From: Trema orientale
Taxonomy: Eukaryota; Streptophyta; Magnoliopsida; Rosales; Cannabaceae
Length of the DNA stretch: 64,000 nt
Direction of reading: 5' to 3'
NCBI GenBank assembly: GCA_002914845.1
Contig: JXTC01000156.1
Span: 387,121 to 451,120, forward strand
The position numbers and the translations under genes are program-made. The notes beneath the pieces are model-generated. The model made no database searches. It was not told the origin of the DNA and was given only the letters and a program-made list of their open reading frames with translations. Below are positions 12,271 through 23,227 of the stretch, piece after piece. Within the stretch, counting starts at the first letter, position 1. Each line of letters begins with the position of its first letter.

Positions 12271-15200
12271 AAGATAGGGTGGACTAGTTATATGGCCAGT
12301 TTTGGGCCTAATACTCAGTATATATCCAAGGCCCGTATTTTATAGCGAAATGGCCCACCATCATTACTGTTAGACATTTTACTCCCAAACTACCCTCTCT
12401 TCGTCTAATTTAGCCACGAATCTACTCTCTTTCTCCAATGAAACTGAAACTTTCTTTCTACTCTGGAACCCTATTTCCCTCATCTCAAATTTTCTCGCTC
12501 TTTCTGCTGAAACCTAAACTATTTTCTCACCCATTTTCTCACTCCTCTAAAATTTTTCCCTCAATTTCGTTCATCTCTGAAATATTTGACTCAATTCACT
12601 TATGATTTTACAAAAATCTGAATCCAATAATTTTAAAATCAACCTGAAAATTCTAAAAAGAAAACACTAAAAACTGAATGATTCAAAGCTTCAACTGAAG
12701 TTCGTCACCGGAAATCTTAGGTTCGTAAAAAAAATCTTAAGGTTACAACAAGACAAGGTATATACAGATCTTTTTTCTCCTATTTCATCAACATTAATGT
12801 GTTTGTGTATTAATCTGTACATGCATCTTGGATTTCTGTATGGTAGATGAATTTTTCTATATGTTCATGGATTTTAGAGATGATATTGTGAAAATAATCT
12901 TGCGTTTTGAGTTTGATTCATAATGATTTCATATTTGTCTAAATGATTTATGTTTGTCAATTTAAGTTTTTGTATCCCTTCGAATTTTAGTTTAAATCCT
13001 CTAATGTATCATATTTATCATGATTCTTGATTTCTATTTATTATATAAATTTCAGTATTTAGTTCATATATTCTACGGTTCATACTAACAAGTATGTATA
13101 ACTTGATTATCCTAGGGTATATGCATTTTCTACTTCGTCGTTAAGCTTTTTAGTTTGGTATATGAAATTAAGGATCTAGTTCATAGATGTTCGAGTTCAT
13201 GATTTTATGAACTTGGTTATATAAATTCATTAATAACTCTTTGAATTTATGAGTTCCCTGAATAAGAAACTAGTTTGAATAGTATAAAGACCTTGAAGAT
13301 TTATTTAGTTAGTTTGGTTGGTTGACAAAGCTTTTAGCCATTCTCAGTGACTTTCTCATTATGTATTATAGTGTAATAATTATATTAACCTGTAAGATAA
13401 TGGTGTGAACTGTAAACATGATTATTTACATGGTCAATTATATAGTGGTTCATAAAATTTTCAGTGGTTCATGATTTTCTCCTAGTAGTTCATGAAATTT
13501 TCATAGTAGTTTATTATTTTTTCCGAGTGGTTCATGATTTTTTTCGTCGCTAGTTTAATTTATGTTTGGTTAATAAATTTATATATTTCATTCATAACCT
13601 TGCATATTTGGTTCATATATTTACAGATTCCAGATAAAATGGACTATATTGTATTCCTAAACTATCTTCCCTTCATCTAACTCACTTTAACTTTTGCGTA
13701 GTCATTTGTTGTATATTCGCATGTTTGACAAATACTTGATTAAGTGGCCATCATATGTACCTGGAACCCTTATTAGGTTATTGGCTCATAAACCTATATT
13801 AGCTATTTTTGAGTTATGAGGTATTTTGTTTTTAGCCAAATTTGATTAAGGTTCATGAACTTCTTATGTATAGAAAATGAGAATAGGATCGAAAGTATGT
13901 ACAATAAATACTATTTGAATTGCTGATAAATTTTTTTATACTTTAAGTTTTTGCTTAGTTGTTTTAATTTAACGGATCATTTCTTTGATATCATTGTTGG
14001 AGCATTCATGAGCTCAAGTGCACATATTGATATAATATCCAATTCTGTTTAGTTCATAAAATTTTCATAGTAGTTCATGATTTTTTTCATAGTTTTTCAT
14101 GAATTTTCATTGTCTTTCATAAATGATAAGTTGAGTTCATAAATTATATTATGTTGATTTTAGGTTCATTATTTTTTCAATGCTCAGTATTGTGAACTAA
14201 TTTTTATACAGTATTTGTTTTAACTGCATAATTGTGTATGGTTCATAGTTGTCAATTTAAAAGACAAGTTCATGTAATATCCAACTCTATATGGTTCATG
14301 AACTTTTGATAGTGGTTCATGATTTTTCACAGTAGCTCATGCAATTTTCATAGTAGTTCATGATATTTTCATATTGGTTCATTAATTTTTCATAGTAGTT
14401 CATGAATTTTTTATTACCATTTTAATTTGTATTTGGTTAATAAGTTTATGTGCTTCGATCATAACCTTGTGTATTTGGTTCATATATTTACAGATTCCAG
14501 CTATAAAGAAGTGCATTATACCAGAAATTTTTAAAATGGCATTTTATTGGCAAAAAATAATTGTAGAACTTTATCACTAGGCGAAAACAAGATGAGAAGG
14601 GGATACAAAAGTGAAAGTGATATGAAACATGTACTCTTTTTTAGTTTAACAAAAATAATATGATTTTTTTGTTTGATAAGGATTATTTTGTTGAATACTT
14701 TTAATTGTGAAGATATTGAATATTAGACAATTTTTTCATTAGTTCATGTCTTTTATGTAATGCAATTTGATATAAATCTAAACTGTTACTTACTTCTAGT
14801 TATTCACTTTGTGAGGTACAATAATTTAAAAAAGCTGAAATTATTTAGGAATGATAATGTATATTGAAAAATTTTCTCTTTTTATGGTATATAATCTTTT
14901 GAACTAGGTACATAAGATTTTCTTCATGGTTCATACTAATATGAAATAAGTATATAACTTTTAATACTCTGACAGAATATATAAAACATGGCACTATGCT
15001 CAAATACTATAACTCAACTAAGAAATGGTACATAAATTTATCATTTCAAACACTGTATATATGTTCATATACAATAACTCAACTAAAAAATCGTCCATAA
15101 TATTTTTTTTTCATTGCTTCATCAGATTTTGACAATAGTATATGTGTTCATATATAATTAGCTATATATATATTATATACAATGATTTTTTTTTATTCCA

Positions 15201-15312
15201 CCAACTAAAAACAAATTCAATAATATAACAAGTAATGAATCTGATATATAGACTCATATACCATGACAAAATTTCATTATACCAAGACTAAATATTTATG
15301 TACCTGAAAGTG

Positions 15313-16312
15313 TGATAACTCTATGAAAATAGAGTTATTTATATTCTTTTTCTTAAATATTTTGTATGTTTTTAGTGATTTTTAGTTTAATTTAGGTTAT
15401 TTTATAGTTAATTTGATTTTTGGTATTTAGATATAATTTTTATTTAATTTTATTAGATTTCTTTTATTTTAATTAGTTTAGGAAANNNNNNNNNNNNNNN
15501 NNNNNNNNNNNNNNNNNNNNNNNNNNNNNNNNNNNNNNNNNNNNNNNNNNNNNNNNNNNNNNNNNNNNNNNNNNNNNNNNNNNNNNNNNNNNNNNNNNNN
15601 NNNNNNNNNNNNNNNNNNNNNNNNNNNNNNNNNNNNNNNNNNNNNNGTGTGAGATGAGTGAGATGTTAGGCTAGTTTTTAGAGAGGCTAGAGAGATGATC
15701 TTAGTTGTGTAGTTTTTCTGTTTTCCAGCTTTGATTCCTGGGAGTGCTTCAACGCTTATAAATTTGGTTTGTTAAATTCTTCATTATTTTTATTTTTCAA
15801 TATATTATTTTCTAGTTTCTCATATAAATTCAGTCATGCTTTCTTTATGTGGTGATTTAAACTAGATTATAATTATATTTGTTTTATTAGTTGATCTTTT
15901 ACTGCAGTATTGTCTCTGTGATATATTGTCGATCTTAGATAACTAGTAAGATAGATTATTTTGGTTTTAATTGGAAGAATTTCTCATATTGAATACTTTA
16001 GATTAATATTTGTTCTTAATTGCTATATTTTCCGGTTATGTGTTTGGGATGTGAAACATATAATTGAGTGATAAAAAGGAATCAAAGTAGGTAACAGTTA
16101 GACAAGCAATTAAGTGAATCTTGAAGCCTTGTTTTCTCATATTGGTATTTTCGTTCATAATTCTGCTATTATTTTAATTTATTGCTCAGATTATTTTTAT
16201 TTTCAATTTTTCTTTCTATTTTTCGTTATCTTTTATTGTTGATTTACTTCTTTGTAGGATCGACACCTTAATCTATACTGCGATAGCCGCTAGTATATTT
16301 TGAGCCCAGACA
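15313..16312 (+). mobile_element. Solo LTR, same family as 5498-7147
   Basis: It begins TGATAACTCTATGAAAATAG, as the 5498 element does with two changes, ends CCCAGACA, and is flanked by AAGTG on both sides (15308-15312, 16313-16317). A 161-base assembly gap lies inside, so the true length is uncertain. No coding sequence is visible. Confidence 0.8.
15486..15646. other. Assembly gap (161 N)
   Basis: A run of N interrupts the solo LTR. The gap probably reflects the repeated nature of the LTR. Confidence 0.98.
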
Positions 16313-17781
16313 AAGTGTAAAAACTTAGAAAAAAGATAACAATATCAAATATCTAAAGTAATGAATCTGGTATATAACTACAAATACCAAGACAAAAAAT
16401 TTATGTACTTAAAAATGAAAAAAAAAACCTTTCGTTTCAAAACAAAACAAACTACAAACTCAATACAAAAAAAATAATGATCCATATATCCCATTAACTG
16501 ATATCACAGGCCTACAATGACGCCACCATTTAATGAAAAGTCCAAATGCCACAAAAAGATACTTAAAATTCCCATCTTTATCAACGTCGTAATTAATATA
16601 TGAACCTGTATGAAGAAATCAAGAAATAAATATTACTTTTAAAAAAATGTCACATCTACTAGTTCAGGAGGTATATATACACATATACCAAGTTAAAAAA
16701 TCCATGTACCTAACACAAAATACAATGTACCACAAAAAGCTAAAACATAAAAACAACATACTTGAATTCAAACTTTTGATTAATAATAGCAAAATAATTA
16801 ATATGTTAATCAACAATAACCATACAACATATACCACCACAAAAAAATGAATATACTAAGACCAAAAATATATAAATCAAATAAGAGAATAGTAACTCAT
16901 ATACCATATAAAAAATCGTATATACCACTAAACAAATCATATGTACCACGATAAATAAATGATGAACTATTACCACAAAAATACCAGTAAACGGTAATAC
17001 AATATACCACGAAAAAATTCACATATACCACTATAAATATCATATATACCACTACTAAAAACTAATGAACTATTACCAATTACTAAAAACAAATTTCAAA
17101 ACACAGCAATATACAAAAAGCTACTCATACCTAAGAAAAAAAGTAAAATTATACTTGAATTAATATTAATTATAATACGAATTACCAATCAAAATGAAAT
17201 TCCCCAAAATCAATATACAACAAAATCAACGCAAGAAACAAAAACATACCTAAGTCTAGAACAATTCGATTAATACAAATAGAACAATTGCAAAAAATAT
17301 TGGAGATCTGAGAAGATGAATCAAACAATGCCGGAGAAGACGATGATGAACCAAACAACACCGGAGAGAGAAAAATACCAAAGAGAGAAGAACGCCGGAA
17401 AGATAAAAACATCGGAAACAATGGAGATATGCCAGAGATCTGAGGAGAATAATGAAGATTCAAGAAGAAGAGTGAGCAAGATCAATAGTGGAAGAAGTGA
17501 GATTAGAGAGAATGAATAACGAAGAGAGAGAGAGAGAGAGGGAGAGAGCGATCTAGAAGAAGGAAAAGAAATCTGGAAAGAGAAAAAAGAAAAAGAAAAA
17601 ATGAAACATTTAATTAAAGGTAAAATTGTAAAACAAAAGTATATCAGTTATGAATTTTTTAAATTAGATATATAACTATAAATTTCAAATCCTAGACACA
17701 TTGTTAACAAAATTTAAAAAGCTGGAGATATACCTAAATTTCTTACAAAGATATGGCTATATATATTGGGTCGAATGGGTC

Positions 17782-17908
17782 GGTGTAATGTGGGGCCTCG
17801 TGGGTTTTATACGGTCGCTTTTTCCAATGTGTAATTTTTCTTGCCCAGGAAACACGTCGTCTACGACATGTTCATTCAAAATGTCAGTGACGTCGGACCA
17901 CCCAGGTN
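17782..17908. repeat. Contig-end repeat before a single N
   Basis: Bases 17782-17907 are repeated at 18414-18539 with one mismatch seen by eye (TATACGG versus TATAGGG). A lone N at 17908 joins two contigs here. The pattern looks like an unmerged overlap between two contigs that disagree to the left of the shared segment. Confidence 0.85.
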
Positions 17909-18411
17909 GCAAAATGTTTTGGAATTAACTTCATCCCTTTGGAAGTGAGTCTGAGGGACACTATTGAAAGCCTCAAGGAGAATGGTCTTTTTAACATCTA
18001 GTATATGCCGTTGACTCTTATGCTTAGTGAAGTATTTGTAATGGTCAGATTCTATATGACAGAATGTTTGTAATGGTTTTGTTTTAAGCAAGGTTTCTAT
18101 AAATGTGTATATTTAGATGGATAGATACATTGAAATAACAGTTGAAGAACCAGACAGAGGGTCTTAATTTTTATTTTTATTTTTTTTGAGGGAAGAACCA
18201 GACAGAATTGAATAGATGAAAAGCTTTGCAACTCTCTCAATAATGTTAATTTGATGCCATATAATATGGCTCTCTCTGTCTCTCTCTCTCTCTCTCTTTA
18301 TGGAATCTAATGGGCATGAAACAAAAGAAATTCAGATTTAATGAATTAACATGCAATAGGTTTTCAATATAACACAGTGCACGTTATGAAGTAAATTTAG
18401 TCGGAACTGTG
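17909..18411 (+). pseudogene. Copy of the R1 exon 6 end and 3' flank
   Basis: This segment matches 630-1124 almost base for base, starting in the middle of reductase exon 6 ([20 protein letters not shown] ... NI stop) directly after the single N. It has no upstream exons. It may be a truncated duplicate, or an allelic copy of R1 placed in tandem by the assembler; the abrupt start at the N favours the second. Confidence 0.75.
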
Positions 18412-19350
18412 ATGGTGTAATGTGGGGCCTCGTGGGTTTTATAGGGTCGCTTTTTCCAATGTGTAATTTTTCTTGCCCAGGAAACACGTCGTCTACGACA
18501 TGTTCATTCAAAATGTCAGTGACGTCGGACCACCCAGGTCATACTCCTGCATCCATATGAACGTCATAACTCCTGCATCCATATGAACTTCATAACTCCT
18601 GGGCCAATGGTTCACGAGTCAAAGGTCCACCCTCTCCCTAATTCTAATTCTAAACCAAGTAATAGAATATGCTGCATATTTTTAGAATTGTCTAATACTT
18701 AAATATCCTAACTATTATTAAGATATAAATAAAATATAATATAATATAATGTGTCGAAGAAGTCGGTGGTGGCAGAATATGTTCTAGAGAACAGATTATA
18801 GTCACAAAAATAAGTCGATTAGCCTAAATTTTTATTATGACCACCGATATGATCACTTATAGTCATGTACATAAAGCGAGAAAAGAAGCAATAATAAAAG
18901 CTTCTCCTTTCTACTATACGTTGCCTATCTTTTCCTACCAGCTTCTCCTTTCTATACGTTGCCTATCTTTTCCTACCTACTACAACAATCAGTTTCTCCC
19001 ATCGTCCCAACGTACATTCCACTTCTCCATTATATACCAATCAGTAAACTATTTCCACATAAAACAAAAACTCATACACTTATTTCCTATATCAAAATCA
19101 ATTATTTCCTACACTATCTTCTTTTCACACCACACCATCCGACATACACACCCCCAAAGGACATATCATTATTAAACAATAAACCATAACCAAACTACAC
19201 GCTTTCAGAATATTACGTGGTTTTCCATTATATATGCCTTATTCTAGACCACGAAAGACGCTGGACCAATGTCCCGTGATAGACGGCAATGCCAACTTGA
19301 AAACAAAGAAACTTAGAAAAGTAATATTGATAAAGAAGAAATCACAGACT
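18412..19350. other. Distal upstream region of RLP1
   Basis: It holds a copy of the shared block with CTACGACATGTTCATTC and CCACCCAGGTC (about 18484-18540), a 26-bp unit repeated about 2.3 times (18540-18602, core ACTCCTGCATCCATATGAAC), and a near 38-bp tandem duplication (about 18899-18976, core ATACGTTGCCTATCTTTTCC). The open frames at 18837-19189 are low-complexity and not supported. GACCACGAAAGACG near 19249 recurs upstream of RLP2. Confidence 0.6.
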
Positions 19351-19475
19351 CATTATCAGGTAAAGAAGATTCCATTGTAATTATCTGTTTCACCATGACT
19401 TTCCTATTAAAAGAAAAAGCATTGACGACACTTCAAAAGTCGATCAACCAAAATTTTATTTATATATAGAGGGAG
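19351..19475 (+). promoter_or_regulatory. RLP1 proximal promoter with shared boxes
   Basis: Box 1 (ATTATCAGGTAAAGAAGATT, about 19352-19371) is followed by CCATTGTAAT; box 2 (AAAAGCATTGACGACACTTC) is at about 19415-19434. A TATATATAGAGG element at about 19460-19471 lies some 80 bases before the start codon. Both boxes recur at similar distances before the other RLPs. Function is inferred from conservation only. Confidence 0.55.
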
Positions 19476-19548
19476 AGCAGAGTATTTCTTAATAAAAAGA
19501 TATATATATATAGATCAGTTGAAGTGATATATAGAAGTAGTAGTACAA

Positions 19549-22500
19549 ATGCTACGAATAACAATAATGTTACGGATTGTAATTCTTCTCCTTCTTACGG
19601 CAGGAGAATTGGTTCGTCAAGGTGGTGCTGACAATGATCAGTTAGTAGCGAGTTGCTTGGAGTCTGATAGAGAAGCTCTTCTCGACTTCAAAAATGGCCT
19701 GGAAGGTCCTGAGAACCCGATGCTCTTGACATGGAGAGGAAGTAACTGTTGTCAGTGGTGGGGAATAAGTTGTGAAAACGGTACTGGAGCTGTGACACAT
19801 GTTGATCTTCATAACCCTCATCCCGAAGCAGTAGATGGTGACTCTTCCAGCAGGTATGGATTCTGGAACCTCAATGGGGAAATAAGGCGTTCACTAATGG
19901 AACTCAAGTCCTTGAAATACTTGGACTTAAGTTCCAACACATTCAATGGCATCTCGATTCCTGAGTTCCTTGGATCATTGCAGAATTTGCAATATCTAAA
20001 TCTCTCACGTGCAGGGTTTAGTGGTCCTATTCCTTCGAATTTAGGAAACATCTCCAGCTTACAGTATCTTGATCTTAGTCTTAACCATAATATCAATTCA
20101 GAAATACCTGATTCCCTTGTCAATGTTAGTAGCCTTGCAACAATCGATATAAGCAATAGTGGTTTGCACGGAAGGATTCCACTTGGTTTAGGTAATCTTC
20201 CAAATTTGGAGATTTTACGTCTTACTAGGAATAACCTTGATGCAAGTAGCTCTCAATTTCTAAGTGAAAGATGGGAAAAGATACAAATCCTTGATTTGAG
20301 TTTCAACAGCATACATGGGAAACTACCTGATTCCTTTGGAAACATGACGTCTCTCACTTATTTGGATCTGTCTAATAATAATTTTCAAGGTGGGATTCCA
20401 AGCTCTATTGGTAGACTTTGCAACCTAGAGTTATTTTCCATATCGAAAAATAACTTAACGGGAACGCTACCTGAATCTCTTGATGAAGAGACACGAAATT
20501 GTGTTTCAAGGAGTCCATTCAGTAGTCTCCGTTATTTGGATTTGTCTAACAATAAATTGCGTGGTACATTACCAAAATGGTTAGGCCAGCTTGAAAATCT
20601 CATCGAACTTTCTCTGGTAGATAACTTGTTAACTGGCCCAATCCCAGATTCATTACATTTGTTGCAGAAACTTAGAACGTTTGATCTAAGTCAGAATAGA
20701 CTGAATGGGACTCTGCCAACAAGTATAGGACAACTTCCTTCGTTATATTTCATTGATGTAAGTTCCAACTATTTAACCGGTGTAGTCAATGAAACACATT
20801 TTCTAAAGCACACCGAGCTGCGATTCCTAGATCTATCTTTAAACTCTCTCATATTAGATATGGGTTCAAATTGGGTCCCACCATTTCAAACCTCGGTCCT
20901 AGACATGAGTTCATGCCATTTGAATTCCCCTTTTCCTGCTTGGCTTAAATCACAAGAGTCCATTGTTTATCTAGGTTTCTCAAATGCTAGCATTTCTGGC
21001 TCCATACCTAACTGGTTTTGGGAAATATCCCAATATGCACTATCTTTAAACATCTCGTTTAATAAATTAGAAGGTCAGCTGCCAAATCCATGGAAACTAA
21101 ATAATGCCTTTCAAAGTGTTGATTTTAGCCACAACCTCTTTGAAGGTCCCCTACCTCTTCCAGTTGGAATGACCCTTACAACACTTGATTTATCCCACAA
21201 TAAATTTTCAGGTTCTATTCCAAAAAATATAAGCGACTATCTTCCGATCTTGGTGTTTCTTTCTCTGGCTGAAAACCAGATAAAAGGAGAAATTCCTACT
21301 TCTATTGGCTACATGGATCGACTTCAAGTCATTGATCTTTCAAGTAATAACTTGACTGGAACTATTCCGCCAAACATTGGGAATTTTTCTTCCCTCGTTG
21401 CACTTGATCTAAGTAAAAACAGTTTGTCTGGGACCATTCCTAGCAAGTTGGGTCAACCAAGTGACCTTCGAACACTGCACCTAAGTGAAAATTTGCTTTC
21501 TGGACAAATCCCCTCGTCGTTTCGAAATTTGTCACGGTTGGAAATGTTGGATCTTGAGAGGAATATGTTAGTAGGAAGAATACCGCATTGGATCGGAGAA
21601 GGTCTTGAGAATCTAAGAATCCTTAGTTTAAGGTCAAATGCATTTTTTGGAGAGCTTCCATCTACTCTATCAAATTTAAGCTCACTACACGTATTAGACC
21701 TGGCAGACAATCAATTGAACGGCACTGTTCCTGCTATTTTTGGAGATTTCAAAGGTATGACCCAAGTCCAAAACAAACTGCAGTATCTACTTTATGAAAA
21801 TTATGACGGAGTGAACATGATGGTGAACTCGGAAGGCCTAGTATACACCAGGAGCCTCTCTGGTAACAAGTTCTACCAAGAAAACATGGTGGTGAACACG
21901 AAAGGCCAACGTCTGCTATACACCAAGACACTATCTCTTGTAATCAGCCTCGACCTCTCCCGAAACAATCTAAGTGGAGATTTTCCTGTAGAATTAACCA
22001 AGCTGCTCGGTTTAGTGGTTCTGGACTTGTCCAGAAACCATATAAGCGGTCACATTCCCGCCAACATTTCAAAGTTGGGACAGCTGTCATCACTTGATCT
22101 CTCAAGTAATAAGCTTTCCGGTCCTATTCCTGAAAGCTTGTCGTCACTTTCATTCCTCGGGCATTCGGCTTGTCAGACAATAGGTTTTCGGGAATGATTC
22201 CGTATACAGGTCACTTGACAACTTTTGATTCCTCCTCTTTCGCCGGAAACCCGGGACTCTGTGGTGCTCCCCTTGACGTAAGATGTGCAGATGACAATGA
22301 CAATGATGATGATGATGATGATGATGATTTAAACAAGGAGTGGTTTGTAAAGGACGGCTTCATTGATAATTGGTTTTACTTGAGTGTTGGCCTGGGATTT
22401 GTGGCTGGACTTATTGTTCCTTTTCTCATTATGTCGGTGAGAAAATCGTGGAGCATTGCCTACTTTGGTTTGGTGGACGAGGTTGCAGAAAAATTGTGGT

Positions 22501-22565
22501 TCCTCAAACACGAAACTGCTAAACATACAAGGTACAGGAGACGTCGCCACAATAGAGCTGTTTAA
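19549..22565 (+). CDS. RLP1: LRR receptor-like protein, frameshifted before the membrane anchor
   Basis: Intronless. The open frame 19549-22197 gives 882 residues: signal peptide (1 to about 28), cysteine-paired N-cap ([16 protein letters not shown] ... NCCQWW), then about 27-30 LRRs of the LxxLxLSxNxLxGxIP type interrupted by a non-LRR island (about 748-797). Near 22161-22170 one base is missing relative to the paralogs; the frame ends at 22197. The missing part continues intact in the next frame to 22565: last LRR, C-cap ([10 protein letters not shown]), Asp-rich stretch encoded by a GAT run (about 22301-22328), transmembrane helix [18 protein letters not shown] with a GxxxG motif, and a basic tail with YFGL (YxxPhi endocytosis type). 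No kinase. As read, it would be a secreted, unanchored ectodomain. A sequencing error cannot be excluded. The family acts in plasma-membrane immune perception with SOBIR1. Confidence 0.85.
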
Positions 22566-23183
22566 ACGAGGTTTGCTTACTAGTTGCGTTACGTTTTGTT
22601 TTATTATTTCTCTTTCAGGCCATCTCAAGCTAAACAGTGACATATATATATTTTTAATCGTGTTTCTGATTTGATGTTGCTTAATTTTATTCTTTAACTA
22701 GACAGAGAGAACGGATGAAGGCAGCAAGGAATTGAGGTCGTGTACTATACCTATCATGGCTTGTGAATCGTTTTTGGAAGAAGAATCATGAAATAATGTA
22801 ATGTATTACTACTGATAAAATAACAGCATTTAAAAATGCTACGTTTGTATAAGTCATCTCTTTGATGTATGCATTTCTTTTGTCCATGAACTTATAAGCA
22901 ATATATAGCAAAGCCTGCGGTATTAAGAGAAATATGTTTTTCATGCTTCCATTCTAATCTTTCAACTACTCATGTTTTCTAAGATGACATTATCGTAGTG
23001 AATGTCATATAATGCAATGTCCTCTTTACCTCATGTCTTTTTCAAATATATGATTTATAATCCTTATATATATATATATATATATATTAAAGCTCGTTTT
23101 CTAGAATAATATATTTGTAAAGTCATTTGTCAGTGATTTCATTTCTTAAGAGCTGTCACTCTAAGTTGTAGTGATTGTTTTCT

Positions 23184-23226
<43 letters not shown>
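22566..23226. other. RLP1 3' region
   Basis: A 3' UTR-like region with GAAGGCAGCAAGGAA (about 22717), CTATCATGGCTTGTGAA and ATGCTACGTTTGTATAAGTC (about 22838), all found after RLP2 and RLP4 as well. There is an AT microsatellite at about 23067-23089 and a GA microsatellite at about 23188-23224 that runs into the reductase pseudogene. Confidence 0.6.

Positions 23227-23227
<1 letters not shown>

Larger units (their letters stand above)
12276..17781. repeat. AT-rich repeat region with two oppositely oriented degenerate arrays
   Basis: No gene is supported. The left arm (about 13430-14480) repeats a GTTCATGA..TTTTCATAGTAG unit on +. The right arm (about 15000-15300 and 16370-17120) repeats ATATACCAC..AAA; read on the - strand it gives GGTATATG..TTTTCGTGGT, the same kind of unit in reverse. 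Each arm is bounded outward by a pyrimidine-rich leader, on + near 12420-12600 and on - near 17300-17600. This suggests one large, old, inverted-arm DNA element, later interrupted by the solo LTR at 15313-16312. The family is not identified. Confidence 0.45.

Noticed and set aside
17316..17519. 67-codon open frame rich in Glu, Arg and Asn
   Set aside because: Arises from a GA-rich stretch at the arm end of a repeat element and runs into a GA microsatellite.
18837..19189. Two overlapping open frames upstream of RLP1
   Set aside because: Composition is simple (Ser/Pro/His/Ile-rich), frames overlap, and the region is tandemly duplicated non-coding upstream sequence.
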